Source of the DNA: Centrapalus pauciflorus
Taxonomy: Eukaryota > Streptophyta > Magnoliopsida > Asterales > Asteraceae
DNA length: 64,000 nt
Assembly: GCA_020465985.1 (NCBI GenBank)
Contig: JAANYP010006402.1
Coordinates: 1-64,000, forward strand
Direction of reading: 5' to 3'
Part shown: one piece after another, positions 45,212-56,100 of the stretch
Layout: every line of letters begins with the position of its first letter
Position numbering within the stretch: position 1 is the stretch's first letter
Program-made: the position numbers and the translations under genes
Notes under the pieces: model-generated
What the model was told of the DNA's origin: nothing
The model's database searches: none
The model's input: the letters and a program-made list of their open reading frames with translations, nothing else

Positions 45212-48035
45212 ATGACAGATTCGGCATTTTTCAGTAAGCACAATATGATTGTTAACATAGACCTGCAAGCTCCTGAGGCAGGGCAGTATCGATAGATTCT
45301 GGAATTTCTAATAAGAGCCAGAGTAGTCTGTGCGTTGACTCATAATTCAACGCTAATAATGCAGTACATTCGACGGTTTTGGGGAACTTTACATGTGGAT
45401 AGTTCTGTAGTGCCTCCGGTTCTGAGGGCTACTGTCAACGGGCAAGGGATTGCATTTTCGCTAGACAATCTGAGGGAGATTCTTCAATTGGGGTCAGTAG
45501 AGCAAGAAGATGGTCCGGTAGATTTTCCGGTTGTGATAAGGCAATCGGCCTTCCAAAGAATGGGCTAGGCACAAGACTTAGCTAAAGCTTCGTATGTGAA
45601 AAGTGGGTTAATTGGACAGTAGAGATATCTAATGCATGTCATGCTCGTCTGTTTTGCACCTAAAAAGGCAGGTTTTGACACGATGACATCCAAGCTCCAG
45701 TCAGGGATGATCTCGTTAGTGTATACCAAGTCGTTCAGCTATTCTAGATTCTTTTTTGGAGAGTTTGTGCATCAAATAACGGCACCAACCCCGGAAAGAT
45801 TCTTGTTATACCTGAGGTTTGTGATGATGATAGTCAATCATTTTTTCCCTAATCTGCCACCGTTACCCGAAGTGGTGGTTGTCGCAGGCATCGACAAGCG
45901 AATTTTTGCAGACTGCCAGAGCCATAATTCAAGAAGGGCAGAGAATGTTAGGCCCCCAATGACTCCATTATTTGGAAGTCTGCTCGACCCAAATTTTGTT
46001 GCCCAGAAGGAGAAGAATGTGTAGCGAATGAACAAGAACAGCAAGCACTGGCTCAGCAAGCACCGGTTGCTCCAGTTCAGTCTCAACCAACAACGGCAGC
46101 GGCAGCTGTGGCCACCACATCGGTAATACAGGCTGACCCAATTCAACAAACGCTAGAAGAGATTTTTGCTCAAGGGGGTGCGGCACAAGAATCAATCACT
46201 GAGGAGTTGATCCAGGATATCCTCCAACCCCCAGAAAATATTTTTGATGATATAGAGAATTATTAGCCGGAACCATCTGAGGTGGCTGTTGAGTCTGCTT
46301 CTGAGACAGACTCAGATATTGAGAAAGATTTAAGGGAAGCAGCAAATCCCTCAACTTCTTTTGGTGTTCATGGTACTCAGATTGTAGTGAAGCCTCCACC
46401 AGTTCAAACGCAATCTTTCAGTCTTCGAGATAAGGAAGAGAGAGGTGAAGACTTTGTACCTATCGAAGAGGCGTTAGTTGCTAGGCATCAAAGATCTAAG
46501 CGCCAATGCCTAGATCAAGCAGGGCCATCTACATCCATCGCAGTTCCATCATCAACCACCACCTCCACTCCATCGGCATCCACATCCACAGAACCGAAGG
46601 CTTTTCTCAATTAAAAGCTAAAGTTGATTTCCAGACAATCCAGATACTCCAACTCACTAGGGCAGTCATCGAGCATCAACAGCACAATATAGAGTTAGAT
46701 CAGCAAAATGCATATCTTCAAAAGACTGTGACTGCCTAGCAAAATTAGATAGTAACTCTACAAACACTAATGGAGCAAATCTTAAAAGATCGTGCAGCTC
46801 AAGGGGAGAGTTGTAAGGGAGATGAGTTGAGAGGAGTAGAAGAGAAGACGAAGGACATGACCAAAGCACTAAAAAGGAAAGTGAGCTAGCGGATCTTTCA
46901 AAACAGACTGTTCAGTAAGCTATAACTCAGGGGGAGTCTAGATCGTCTTGAGGGGCTGACAAAGGCAAGGCTCCCGAGGCTACGGATGTTATTGAAGAAG
47001 AGATAATTGGAGCCTTGCTGGATCTGGATGATGAAGATGAGATTCGATTTGAGTTTGAAGAATACATAGATCAGAAGGAGCTTGAAGAAGGAGAATTCAT
47101 TCTTGATGATGTAGCTGACTGGAAATCCGATGACGAGGTAATTATGGATGAAGATGATGAAGTGGATGAAGTGGTCATTCAGAAGCAACCTGTCACGGAG
47201 CTATACGAGAATGAAAATCAGAACGTGATAGACATTGATATGCTTAGATCAGCAGATAATGATGAATCAGAATCTGATACAACTGACAGGGAGCTGACCA
47301 AAGAGGGGAAAAGGAGTTTGTGGTTTAAGAAAGAAGATCAAAAGTCTGAATTGGCAATAAAGAAGAAAATGAAGCTGCCAAGTCCAGGAAAGTTAACTGG
47401 TGGGATTCTTAGCTGGTTCTTTGATAGGGAACTGCAGTTATTTGTTCTGAAAAGAAGAGATGGGCTACAGTACTTGCGAAGAAGGCTTAAAGACTTTAAT
47501 TAATTGCCTAAATGTTAAGTTAAAGCGTTGGTATGGAAAGATTTGATCAACCTGGGAGACGACCAGTATGTTGAAGTTATTGCATAAATTATCAAAAAAA
47601 GAGGGTCGGTCTAGAAGGTTTGAGAGGATTAAGCCTAGAGTTGGCAAATGAGTCATGGACAAAACAAGAATATATCCTTTGACTGGTAGGCCATAGATGG
47701 TAATGTATTATAAACCTACTAAGTGCTTGAAGAAGGTTCCATTGAAGTCCATGCCACAAGACGGTCTTAGGAACATGAAGTGGTGGTATGTTGACAACGA
47801 GACAGCTGAAGCAATAATGGAAGATGAAGACAAGAAAGTTATTTTGAAGGTACATGATCCCCTACATCTTATGAACCTTTCTCAGGGTGACTTGCTGAAG
47901 CTTCATGAGCAGCCAATCTATTTTCATGAAGGTTGGAGCTCAGAAGGCAAGAAATACCAGAAAGTAGTTAAAGTTTGCATTCAACAGGGACTACATGCAG
48001 GAAACAGTTTGAATAAGCCTAGTTCTATATTTTAA
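45212..48035 (+). pseudogene. Element B ORF3 (additional ORF downstream of pol)
   Basis: ATG 45212 (MTDSAFFSKHNMIVNIDLQA). N-terminal part with IRRFWGTLHVDSSVVPPVLR, ILQLGSVEQEDGPVDFPVVI, CFAPKKAGFDTMTSKLQSGM, RFFFGEFVHQITAPTPERFL. Then a Gln/Ala stretch, a Ser/Thr/acidic middle, a short coiled coil (46600-46740), and the C-terminal domain FDRELQLFVLKRRDGLQYLR (about 47420) and MKWWYVDNETAEAIMEDEDK...LHLMNLSQGDLLKLHEQ (47780-47920). It ends at 48035. Stops at about 45292, 45567 and 45620 and several later ones break it. It aligns end to end with the ORF3 of C and G. No enzyme motif or transmembrane segment is recognised. Confidence 0.75.
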
Positions 48036-48048
48036 TGAATATCTAGAA

Positions 48049-48095
48049 GCTATCGTCAAGGGGGAGTCTGTTGGTACACCCGGTGTGACGATAGC
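48049..48095 (+). promoter_or_regulatory. Polypurine tract of B within a 10 bp inverted repeat
   Basis: PPT aagggggag at 48058-48066, two bases before the LTR. Perfect arms GCTATCGTCA (48049-48058) and TGACGATAGC (48086-48095) enclose it with a 27-nt loop. Confidence 0.8.
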
Positions 48096-48640
48096 AGTCT
48101 AGATATGCTATAGATAGTCATATGTAATAAATAGGGCTTTATTAATACAAATCATGTTTGTTTGTTCATGATTGTGTATGGTGTTTACATTTGCATGTTA
48201 AGTTCATGATTGTGATGATAAGTTCTTGAGTTAATGAACTTGTGAGAATAAATTCTTAAGGCATAGGCCACTAACTTAAGTCACACAAGTTCGTACAAAC
48301 TTAGCTGACCTAAGTTCGAATTTGTATGGGCTTGAACTTGTAAGTTCGTGGGCTTGGGCCTTGCACGAACTTAAGGGTTATATTATGAACTTAGTTGTGT
48401 GATTTCAGAGACTTTTGGAGAATCACGAAAGTAGAGGTTGTCAGAGCATTCAGACGATCTAAAGAGTGTTTTCAGAAAGTCTAGGAGCGATACATCGTGT
48501 AGGGTCGGTATCATATCGGCTGGCATTGTGTTAGGCTCCGTGTTTCGTGCGTGATCGATCCGTTAAGCGTCTAACGAGGATTCCGCACTCGTTAGACGAC
48601 GTCGTGCCTTGATTCGATCCGTAGACGTGGTGACCTTACA
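48069..48640 (+). repeat. Element B 3' LTR
   Basis: 572 bp, TGTTGGTACACCC...GTGACCTTACA, followed by TSD tatat. Confidence 0.93.
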
Positions 48641-48645
48641 TATAT

Positions 48646-49680
48646 GATTTTTGTGAGTCACACATCAGATCAATTTCTTGAAAATCGATTACAGAAAGTA
48701 TACATACGAAACAAGCAATCGATGATATAATTTATACAAACATAAATTATACAAGTTGGAACAATCGATTTCATGAAAAGTTGATTTCCGAAACAAGATC
48801 GCAGAAGAAAAGAGGAACAATAAATTTCAAATACCGGGAGTAGCGGCGGCGCAAAAGACCGAGAAAATCGAGAAGGCGATGGCAACGACGCAGGAGTAAG
48901 TGGAGGTTTGTGCGTCAGGTGAGGGAGGCAATGACAAGGGTTCATCGATTAGGGTTCTTCGTTCGCCAGAAATCGAGAAACTTGGAACCATATGAACTTG
49001 GAAATCGAAGACCATCAATTAGGGTTCGTCGTTCAATTAATATTTGTTGGAAATCAAATAACCATCAACTGTTGTTCTTCGATCTTTGTCGTCAATTTTC
49101 AGATTTTCATTCGTTCCAATCGTGTACTAGGTCTTCGTTTGTAGCAACCCTTCGTTTCTGATATACAGATCTTGAACATAAAACACAACAAAATTAAAAT
49201 TTTGAACAGGGGGTGAAGGGAAGAAGGTGTGGCGATGGAAGCCTTGTACCATAAATGGCAACAAAATTAAATTCTTAAAATTGAAATCAATGAATCATAT
49301 CTTGAAATAATTTTAAAGATTTTGTTTTATTTTTATTAATATTTTATCATTTGATGTTTAATATAATAAATATTTAATAATTTATATTGATCATTATCAT
49401 TATCATTAACAAAAACCGAAATATATTAATATGTAATAGTAATTAGTTTTCAAAAATCCACATAAGCAAACAAACTATTGTCATTATTAAAAAAATAAAT
49501 GAGTAAAAATAAAGATTACCGGTAGAACCGGTTACTGGTAATCAAAAATACTATATCAACAAAGAAATCTGAGTATAAGTACCAACGTGATAAAAAAACC
49601 TAAATTAGTCATTTCGATAATTTCAGTAAATTAGCATACATTTATACGACTTTAACCCTTTATTTAAAAGAAAGTATTCA
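48646..49680 (-). other. CACTA interior right of B, possible exon remnant
   Basis: On the minus strand 48840-49018 reads a proline-rich piece (PLSLPPSPDAQTSTYS), then a hydrophobic stretch, CVVAIAFSIFSVFCAAATPG, followed by GTATTTG, a possible first exon with a membrane or signal segment. I cannot identify it. 49260-49680 is A/T-rich with no gene. Confidence 0.3.
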
Positions 49681-49689
49681 TCGTTGAAA

Positions 49690-50161
49690 ACACCTTTTCT
49701 CGTCATTCAAAAAACATGTCATATTTTTTTGTGTTTTAATCAAAATTACAAAGCAAGAAAAATTAGTATAGTCAACACTTAACAACATGTCATATTTTTT
49801 TCATTAAAATGCAACACTTAAAAAAATGTTATATGTTTTTAAAAATGTGTTGCATTTTTTTCATTATATATACAACACTCTAAAAATGTGTTGCATTTTT
49901 TCATTATAAATGCAACACTCTAAAAATGTGTTGCATTTTTTATTAAAATATGCAACACTTTAAACAAATGTTTCAATTTTTAGTAAAAACTGCAACACTT
50001 TAGAAATTTGTTGCATTTTTTTAGTAAAAACGGCAACACTTTAAAAAAAGTGTTGCATTAAATCATTATATGCAACACTTATCGTCAACGTGTTGCTTTA
50101 GAGCGAACTTAAATAAAAAAGAAACAATTTTTAAATGTGTTGCATCAAAAGTGTTGCATTA
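49690..50161. repeat. CACTA subterminal repeats (TGCAACAC/GTGTTGCA)
   Basis: About eight pairs of tgcaacac and gtgttgca in alternating orientation with poly-T spacers, often as atgcaacactctaaaaatgtgttgcat. This is a clustered subterminal repeat such as CACTA transposase binds, becoming denser toward the terminus. Confidence 0.8.
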
Positions 50162-50180
50162 GCTTCAATTTGTAGTAGTG
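50162..50180 (-). repeat. CACTA terminal inverted repeat (right end)
   Basis: The plus strand reads gcttcaatttgtagtagtg; from outside it is CACTACTACAAATTGAAGC. Copia H gag begins immediately at 50181. Confidence 0.8.
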
Positions 50181-51049
50181 TGTGTATGATGGCTCCACTA
50201 TTACATTGGATAACAGGAGTAATAATCTTGTTAGACAATATGAACTGTTCTTTGCAAAACCCAAGGAGAGTCTCACTGAAACCAAAACCAAGTTCACTAC
50301 TTTAATCAATGATCTCAAAGCTGTTAAGATTACTAAGGACATCTTAACACTGGTGAACAAGTTTCTGGACATTTTGCCTGATGAATGGAACTACTTCTCT
50401 ACTATCCTTAGAAACTCAGGCACTATCAAAGGCATGGATCTAGTCAATCTCTATGGATCCTTGCTGAATGATGAACAGTCAAGCCAACAAAAGAGGAATG
50501 CTTTGGAAATGTCAAAGAGAGGTGCAACCTTAGTGGCTAGTGTGAGATAACCTGTAAATCAGGTGTGTGATGTGTTCACACAAGCTGATCAACAGGGTAA
50601 TGATGAATTGGAAGTAATGTCAGAAAAAGAAGATGATTGTGAAGATCTTATTGACCTTGATGATGAGCAAATGATTGTTATGCTTGTCAGAAAATTCAAT
50701 AAGAAAAGGTTTGGAGGTAAAACGCTACAGAAGAAATCAAGTGTTGTAAAAAAGAAAGCATTTGATAAATCCAAGGCTGACTGCTTTTAATGTGGCAAGA
50801 CTGGTAATATAGCTGCTGACTATGTGTCTAAAGTTGTTGGCTCATCTTCCAAACCATACAAGACAAACAAGAACGATGGCTACAGGGTTAAGTACATTAT
50901 GGCCATGGCCTAGTTGAAAAAATTAGAAGACTCAGTGGCTTCTAACAAACAAAAGGGACTAATGGCTGAAACATGTGCTTTGGAAGACTCTGACTCATCA
51001 TCTGATGAGGAAGACAAGAACTGTCTGGTAGCCAACACTGATGCTCCCT
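50181..51049 (+). pseudogene. Element H gag (Copia UBN2-like), cut by CACTA and by G
   Basis: Opens at the CACTA end in frame as VYDGSTITLDNRSNNL. Conserved Copia gag core follows: RQYELFFAKPKESLTETKTK, FTTLINDLKAVKI, FLDILPDEWNYFSTILRNSG and MDLVNLYGSLLNDEQ. A stop at 50548, an acidic part, and a damaged zinc knuckle (CF, stop, CGKTGNIAADY, last Cys lost) at about 50785-50825. It ends in DTDAPL-type sequence at 51049 where G begins. Its N-terminus lies beyond the CACTA, outside the window. Confidence 0.82.
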
Positions 51050-51674
51050 TGTAAGGTCACCTACCTACGAATCTGATCTTGACGCGACACTTTCCAACGA
51101 TTGCGGAATCCTCGTTAGGGGTTTAACGGATCGATCACACACGGAAACCCGGAGATGAACAGAATGATAGACGTTACGACGAATGACCCGACACGTGTAT
51201 TTCTCCGAAATGACTCTCTGAAATCTTCACAAGTTCGTACGTGCACTATACGAGCTCTAGGTGCTAATCTCTACAAAAGTCCCCAATTTTAAGTATTTAA
51301 CTCTTAATTATAGGGGTTAAATTCAAACTTAGCTCAGACAAGTTCGTATAGGCCTAATCCCACGAACTTGTCCACTACATGTTCGAACTTAGCTCCACTA
51401 AGTTCAAACCCTAGCCTTTGAACTTATTCTTGAACTTATCTTTGAACTTGTTCTTGAACTTATGTTTGAACTTATCTTTGAACTTATGTTTGAACTTATC
51501 TTTGAACTTATGTTTGAACTTATCTTTGAACTTAAGTAAACATCAATCACAAACAAGATCGAACATATATAACCAAGATCAATCATATATATTAACTTGT
51601 AATTACAAAGCCTAAACTATTACAAAAGACTATTCGATACTTAGATTGTTATCGTTACACAGGGTGCACTAACA
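51050..51674 (-). repeat. Element G 3' LTR
   Basis: 625 bp. Plus strand TGTAAGGTCACC...GGGTGCACTAACA; minus strand TGTTAGTGCACCC...GGTGACCTTACA. It has several GAACTTATCTTT-type units in tandem (51418-51540). Confidence 0.92.
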
Positions 51675-51696
51675 GGCTCCCCCTTGACGATAGCTT
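51675..51696 (-). promoter_or_regulatory. Polypurine tract of element G
   Basis: Minus strand GCTATCGTCAAGGGGGAGCC directly before the LTR. The partner arm inside the LTR is weakened by two C-to-T-type changes (gttatcgtta at 51648-51657). Confidence 0.8.
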
Positions 51697-51712
51697 CTAA
51701 CTAGATATTCAA

Positions 51713-54667
51713 TTAATCTATAAAACTAGGCTTATTCAAAATGCTACCAGCATACAAACCCTGTTCTATACAAACCTTTACAACCTTCTGGTACTTCTTG
51801 CCTTCTGATCTCCAACCTTCGTGAAAATAGATTGGTTGCTCATGAAGTTTCAGCAAGTCGCCCTGAGACAAGTTTACAAGGTGCAAAGGGTCATACACTT
51901 TCTAAACTCTTTCGTCTTGATCTTCCATAACTGCCTCAGCTGTTTCATTATCAACAAACGACCACTTCATATTCGCCAGAACATCTTGTGGCATTGGCTT
52001 CAATGGAGCCTTCTTTAGGCATCGAACCGGTTTATAAAACATCTTCAACCAAGGTTTTCCGGTCAATGAATCTATTCTTGACTCATCCATGACTCCCTTA
52101 CCTTCCCTTGGCCTTATTCTTTCAAACCTTCCAGATCGACCTTCTTTTCTTATAATTCTAGCTATCACTTCTGCGTACTGGTCGTCTCATAGGTTTATCA
52201 GATTCTTCCATGCCAGTTCTTTTACTTCACATTTAGGCAGTGTATTGAAGACTTTGAGTTTTCTTTTCAAATACTGGAGCCCATCTCTTCTTTTCAGTAC
52301 AAAGAGTTGCAATTCTCTGTCGAAAAACCAACTAAGAATGCCTCTAGATAGTTTTCCTGGACTTGGGCAATCTCATCTTCTCCTTCACAGCTAACTCATA
52401 CTTCTTTTCTTCTTTCTTAAACCAAAGTTGTCTCTTTTCTTCATTAGATAACTCCATATCTGCTTCTTGTGATGCATCATCATCCAATTTATCATTGATT
52501 ATTGACCTCAGACTGTCTAGATCGATCGGAATCTGGTCTGAATTCACATAGTGTTCCATGACTGGTTGTCTTTGAGGTCAACAAAGATTTCGTCGTTTGG
52601 GTTCCAGTCAGGAACATTTTCTGGGATAAACTATCCTTCCTCGAGTTCTTCCAACTCATCTTCAAAATCAAAATTCATCTCTTCATCATCATCAATAACG
52701 GCCAAGGCTCCAATTATTTCTTGATCGACTAACTCTGATGCTTCAGGAGCCTTGCCTTTATCCTGACTTCCTCCTCCTCCTGTCCCAGATGATTCCGACT
52801 CCCCCTGAATGTCAGCTTGCTGAGCAGTTTCACGTGAAAGATCCGCTAGCTCACTGTCTTTTTGCATGTTCGGGTCACCTCCTTGATCATCACCGTCTCT
52901 TCTTTGAACTTTCCTTAGCTCGTCTCCTCTGCAACTACTCTCACCCTGAGCTTGAAGATCTTTCATTATTTGCTCAACCAGGGTCTGCAGAGTCAGGATT
53001 TGAGACTGTTGAGTTGTCATCGTTTCTTGTTGAGCAGCTACTGTCATTTGTAACTTAGCATTTTCTTATTCTAGTCTAGAGTTATGCTGCTGCAACTCAT
53101 TCACAGCTTGATATAGCTGGGATATTTGGACTGTCTGGAAGTCTACTTTGCTTTTCAACTCTGTGAATCACTGATTGTCAGAAAATATAGTGGAAGTGGA
53201 TGGAGTTGAAGTGGATGTGGATGGAGCAGAGGTTGCGGCAGATGGAATGGTAGCTGAAGTAGACGGAGCTCCCTAACTAATACGCTGTCGCTTTGCCCTT
53301 TGTTGTGTTGCAATTGTTGCTTCTTCTTCTAAAATAAAGTCCTCGTCTCCTTCTTCTTCATCACGAAGTACAGGACGTGACATCTTTCTTCGGCTCACCA
53401 CAACTCTAGAGCCATATCTTTCAAATGAAACTGTTGGATTAACATCGTCAGCTTCCTCCTTGCCTGAACTAGACTCTGATTTAGTTTCAGAGGCGATCTC
53501 TAATTGACCTTGTGTCACGTCATCCCTAATCTCTGTTCTTTCTGTGCCTTCAGTTTCGGCGACTGGAGGCTGATATTCATCAATTTCTCTAAAAATGTCA
53601 TCCATGCCGGTTGGAGGTTCCAAAATCTCATGAACAAGTTGTTCTGCTATGTTCTCTTGTGTTGCGGCTCCTTGATCAAAAATTTCCTGCAGTGTCTGTT
53701 CCCTCTGATCAAGCTGTGGTGCCGAAGATGATGGCCCACCTTCCTCTGCAGTAGATCGGGAACGGGGAATAGTTCTAGCAACTGGAGTTCGATGAACCGG
53801 TTCTTGTTGTGGTTGAGGTTGTTGCGGCTGCGGTTGTTGTTGCGGTGCATCACCTATCCAGTTATCCCCTTCGGGAGCAACAAAATTTGGATCTATAACA
53901 GCACCAAAGAGAGGAGCCACCTAGGGCCTTACTTGCTCAGCCCTTCGCGCATTGTGGGACTAGAAGTTTGTAAAAATTCTCTTATCGATGATGACTACGC
54001 CAGTTTGCTCTGGCAGCGTTGGTAGGTCTGGCAAGAAGTGGCGGATAATCATCTTGATGAAGCGGGGATACATGAGAAATCTTTCTCGGGTGGGAGAATT
54101 AATCTGATGGACAAACTCCCCGAAGAACATTTCTGAGAAGCAGAATGCTTTATTGTAGATAAGTGAGATCATTGCTGATTGCAACTTGGACACCATTGTG
54201 TCGAAACCCGCTTTCTTGGGCGCAAAACATACCATGATCACATGGACCAAATATCTCCACTGGCCAATGAGGCCTCTCTTCACATATGAAGCCTTTGTTA
54301 TGTCCTGAGCATAACCCATTCTAAGAAAGGCTGTTTGCCTTATTGGAGCCGGAAAGTCAATCGGGCCGGCTTCTTGTTCCGCTGTCCCCAGTTGCAAGAT
54401 TGCACGCAGATGCTCAGCAGTGAATGCGATCGAATGGCCACCTAGTCTTGTACAGAGAACTGTAGGTGTCACAGAGCAATCAACTTGCAAATGCTGCCAG
54501 AATTGCCTAACATATGTAAGAAGAATAGGCTGATTGTGCATTAACGCATAAGCCACCCTGGAATGGGACAAAAACTCTATCATATGCCGATATGGCTGAG
54601 CCTCTGGTTGCTGGAGATCAACAGCGATTACCATATTATGCTTATTGAAAAATGCGCGGTCTCCTAT
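51713..54667 (-). pseudogene. Element G ORF3, longest-conserved copy
   Basis: The start codon is mutated (ATA at 54667, two bases after CAG). N-terminal domain is open to 53960: GDRAFFNKHNMVIAVDLQQP, FLSHSRVAYALMHNQPILLT, VRQFWQHLQVDCSVTPTVLC, LQLGTAEQEAGPIDFPAPIR, GLIGQWRYLVHVIMVCFAPK, FFGEFVHQINSPTRERFLMY. Then VAPLFGAVIDPNFVAPEGD, a Gln/Pro tract, Ser/Glu-rich regions with basic patches (AKRQR), a coiled coil (QQETMTTQQSQILTLQTLVE, about 53040) and the C-terminal domain 52168-51713 (VYDPLHLVNLSQGDLLKLHE). Stops at about 53960, 53270, 52560 and 51900. Not env-like; function unknown. Confidence 0.78.
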
Positions 54668-54669
54668 AT

Positions 54670-55125
54670 CTGCACACAAATTCATAAAAAAAAGCAAGAA
54701 ATTAACAAATTTGTGCAATTTGAACTTGTATAACTTCGAACTTGATTAAGTTCGAAGTTTAACACATTCAAACTTACATAAATTCGAGACTATTAAACAT
54801 TCGAACTTAATTAAGTTCCAGAATCCCATTCGAACATGTCTGACTTCGAACTTATAGATATTTTAAAAGTTCGAAGTTCTGACAAGTTCGAACCTGAAGA
54901 ACAAGTTCGAAGTCGGTCACTTTCAACCTCAAAACCATGATTTTAACCCTATTTGACTTAATTAACAGTTGAATCTAGTCCTAATAGGTTCTAATCTAGG
55001 TTATGTATCATTAATTTTAAGTTTTTGCTTTTAAAACATGTGATTTAAAGTCACCTAGTTTTAAATGACACAAAACTCAAACAAAATCGATTTTAGCCAC
55101 AAAAATACCTTAATCTAACACTTAC
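54670..55125 (-). other. Predicted 5'-UTR intron of ORF3 (G)
   Basis: Minus strand donor ACTAA|GTAAGTG at 55125, acceptor TTTGTGTGCAG ending 54670, 456 nt, followed by the two bases AT and the mutated ORF3 start. Confidence 0.6.
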
Positions 55126-55400
55126 TTAGTATTATATTGTTCACAACTCTCAAGTATGTGTGTATGTTCGAGGACCAGTAGAAAAATTCGAGATACAGTG
55201 GAAATTCGAAAGTCAACAAGTTCAAAATCTAAGTTCGAGATCGCCCTGACAAATTCGAGAGTATAAGTTCGAAGGAAAGTGCATTGAATGAGGCACTGTT
55301 GACCTATTTATATCCAACCACCTTCGAACTTAGGTCAAGTTCGAACTTGCAACAAGTTCGAATGTAGCTTCGAACTTGTTTGATGTTCGAACTTGATTGA
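54720..55400 (-). repeat. GAACTTG array upstream of ORF3 in G
   Basis: Same dense TTCGAA-centred words as in B and C, spanning the predicted intron and promoter (for example 54725-54760, 54880-54915, 55320-55395). Confidence 0.85.
55305..55312 (-). promoter_or_regulatory. Internal TATA box upstream of ORF3 (G)
   Basis: tatttata on the plus strand, TATAAATAGGTCAACAG on the element strand, 180 bp before the predicted donor. Confidence 0.6.
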
Positions 55401-55409
55401 AATTTTTGA

Positions 55410-56100
55410 AAATTCTTGAATAAAATCCAACTTTTTCACTTAACGGAATTTTGTCAACTTTGCAATATATTAACACTAAGCAACGTATTTTCACGCAATT
55501 TTGTTTTGCCAACTAAAAATGCATCCTAGTAACTCTGACCTTTTCCTATTCATTAAAATAAAAAAACATAAAAATAAAATAAAATAAGATATTCTAAAAA
55601 TGAAATTAAATTGAATTACATTAACACAAAAAATACTTTAAAGATAAAACTTATACTAAAAGAATAATTTTGCGAGATAGTCAAAGAAGGTTCAATCAGA
55701 TAACGGTGTCAAACACACTTTCGGTATTTCACTTTCACACTTAGGAATTTTTATTCCTTTGATTGTTTGTCGTGATATACATTTCAAGTCGATTGTCGGT
55801 ATGTTTTTCCCTTTAAACATTCAACACTTTGGAAATTCCTTTGGCCTTTTTATTTATCAAGATATTACCTTACGTGTCCCATACTTAGACAAATTTCTAT
55901 GATCAAGGCAGACACACAATGATTATAACTTTTTGGTATTGCAAATTTTCTTTAAAAGGCAAACGTCGGACACAGTTCTGTATTTACATACAACAGAGTG
56001 TCTTAGTTTGTCTTAGATTTCCTCTTATGTTAGCAAGACAGCGGTGACAGGTCTGTACTCACGTACAACAAAGCGACTTATCTTGCTAGCTTAAGTCAAC
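55410..56100 (-). other. Element G spacer (conserved with B and C)
   Basis: Noncoding, A/T-rich; inverse of 33870-34440 in C. It carries the inverted tgtacgtgagtacagacctg unit at 56046-56080. The junction with element H at 56100 is abrupt. Confidence 0.7.

Larger units (their letters stand above)
14008..48640 (+). mobile_element. Element B: SIRE-like Ty1/Copia retrotransposon with ORF3, host of MITE and element C
   Basis: 5' LTR 14008-14573 and 3' LTR 48069-48640 are flanked by the perfect duplication tatat (14003-14007 and 48641-48645). Inside are PBS, leader, gag (interrupted by a hAT-like MITE at 16477-17061 and by element C at 17607-38729), protease, integrase, RT, RNase H, a noncoding interval with internal promoter and intron signals, and ORF3 (45212-48035). 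Without its insertions B is about 13 kb. Pol sequence and order match the SIRE lineage of Copia. All ORFs are broken. LTR mismatches are frequent (about five in the first 70 bp), so it is fairly old. Confidence 0.92.
11255..50180. mobile_element. CACTA-type DNA transposon (right part), host of A and B
   Basis: The right terminus at 50162-50180 reads, from the outside, CACTACTACAAATTGAAGC, a typical plant CACTA terminal inverted repeat. About 500 bp of subterminal GTGTTGCA/TGCAACAC repeats lie inside it. Removing B (with its TSD) joins 11255-14007 to 48646-50180, which I read as one CACTA interior with host exon fragments. The left terminus is not in the window; A was inserted at 11254/11255. 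No transposase (TNP-D or TNP-A) is recognisable in the retained part, so the copy appears non-autonomous. Confidence 0.65.
51050..56100 (-). mobile_element. Element G: B/C-family Copia, minus strand, only 3' half kept
   Basis: From the left: 3' LTR (51050-51674), PPT complement, ORF3 (54667-51713), predicted intron, internal TATA, and the spacer block up to 56100, where similarity to B and C ends abruptly inside the CGCTTTGTTGTACG repeat and Copia H ORF3 begins. The 5' LTR, gag and pol are missing. Left flank is tccct; no partner is found on the right, so a deletion removed the rest of G together with H pol. Confidence 0.88.

Noticed and set aside
49690..50161. CRISPR-like spaced repeats
   Set aside because: Plant DNA, short alternating inverted 8-mers with T-rich spacers next to a CACTA terminus; not direct repeats with unique spacers.
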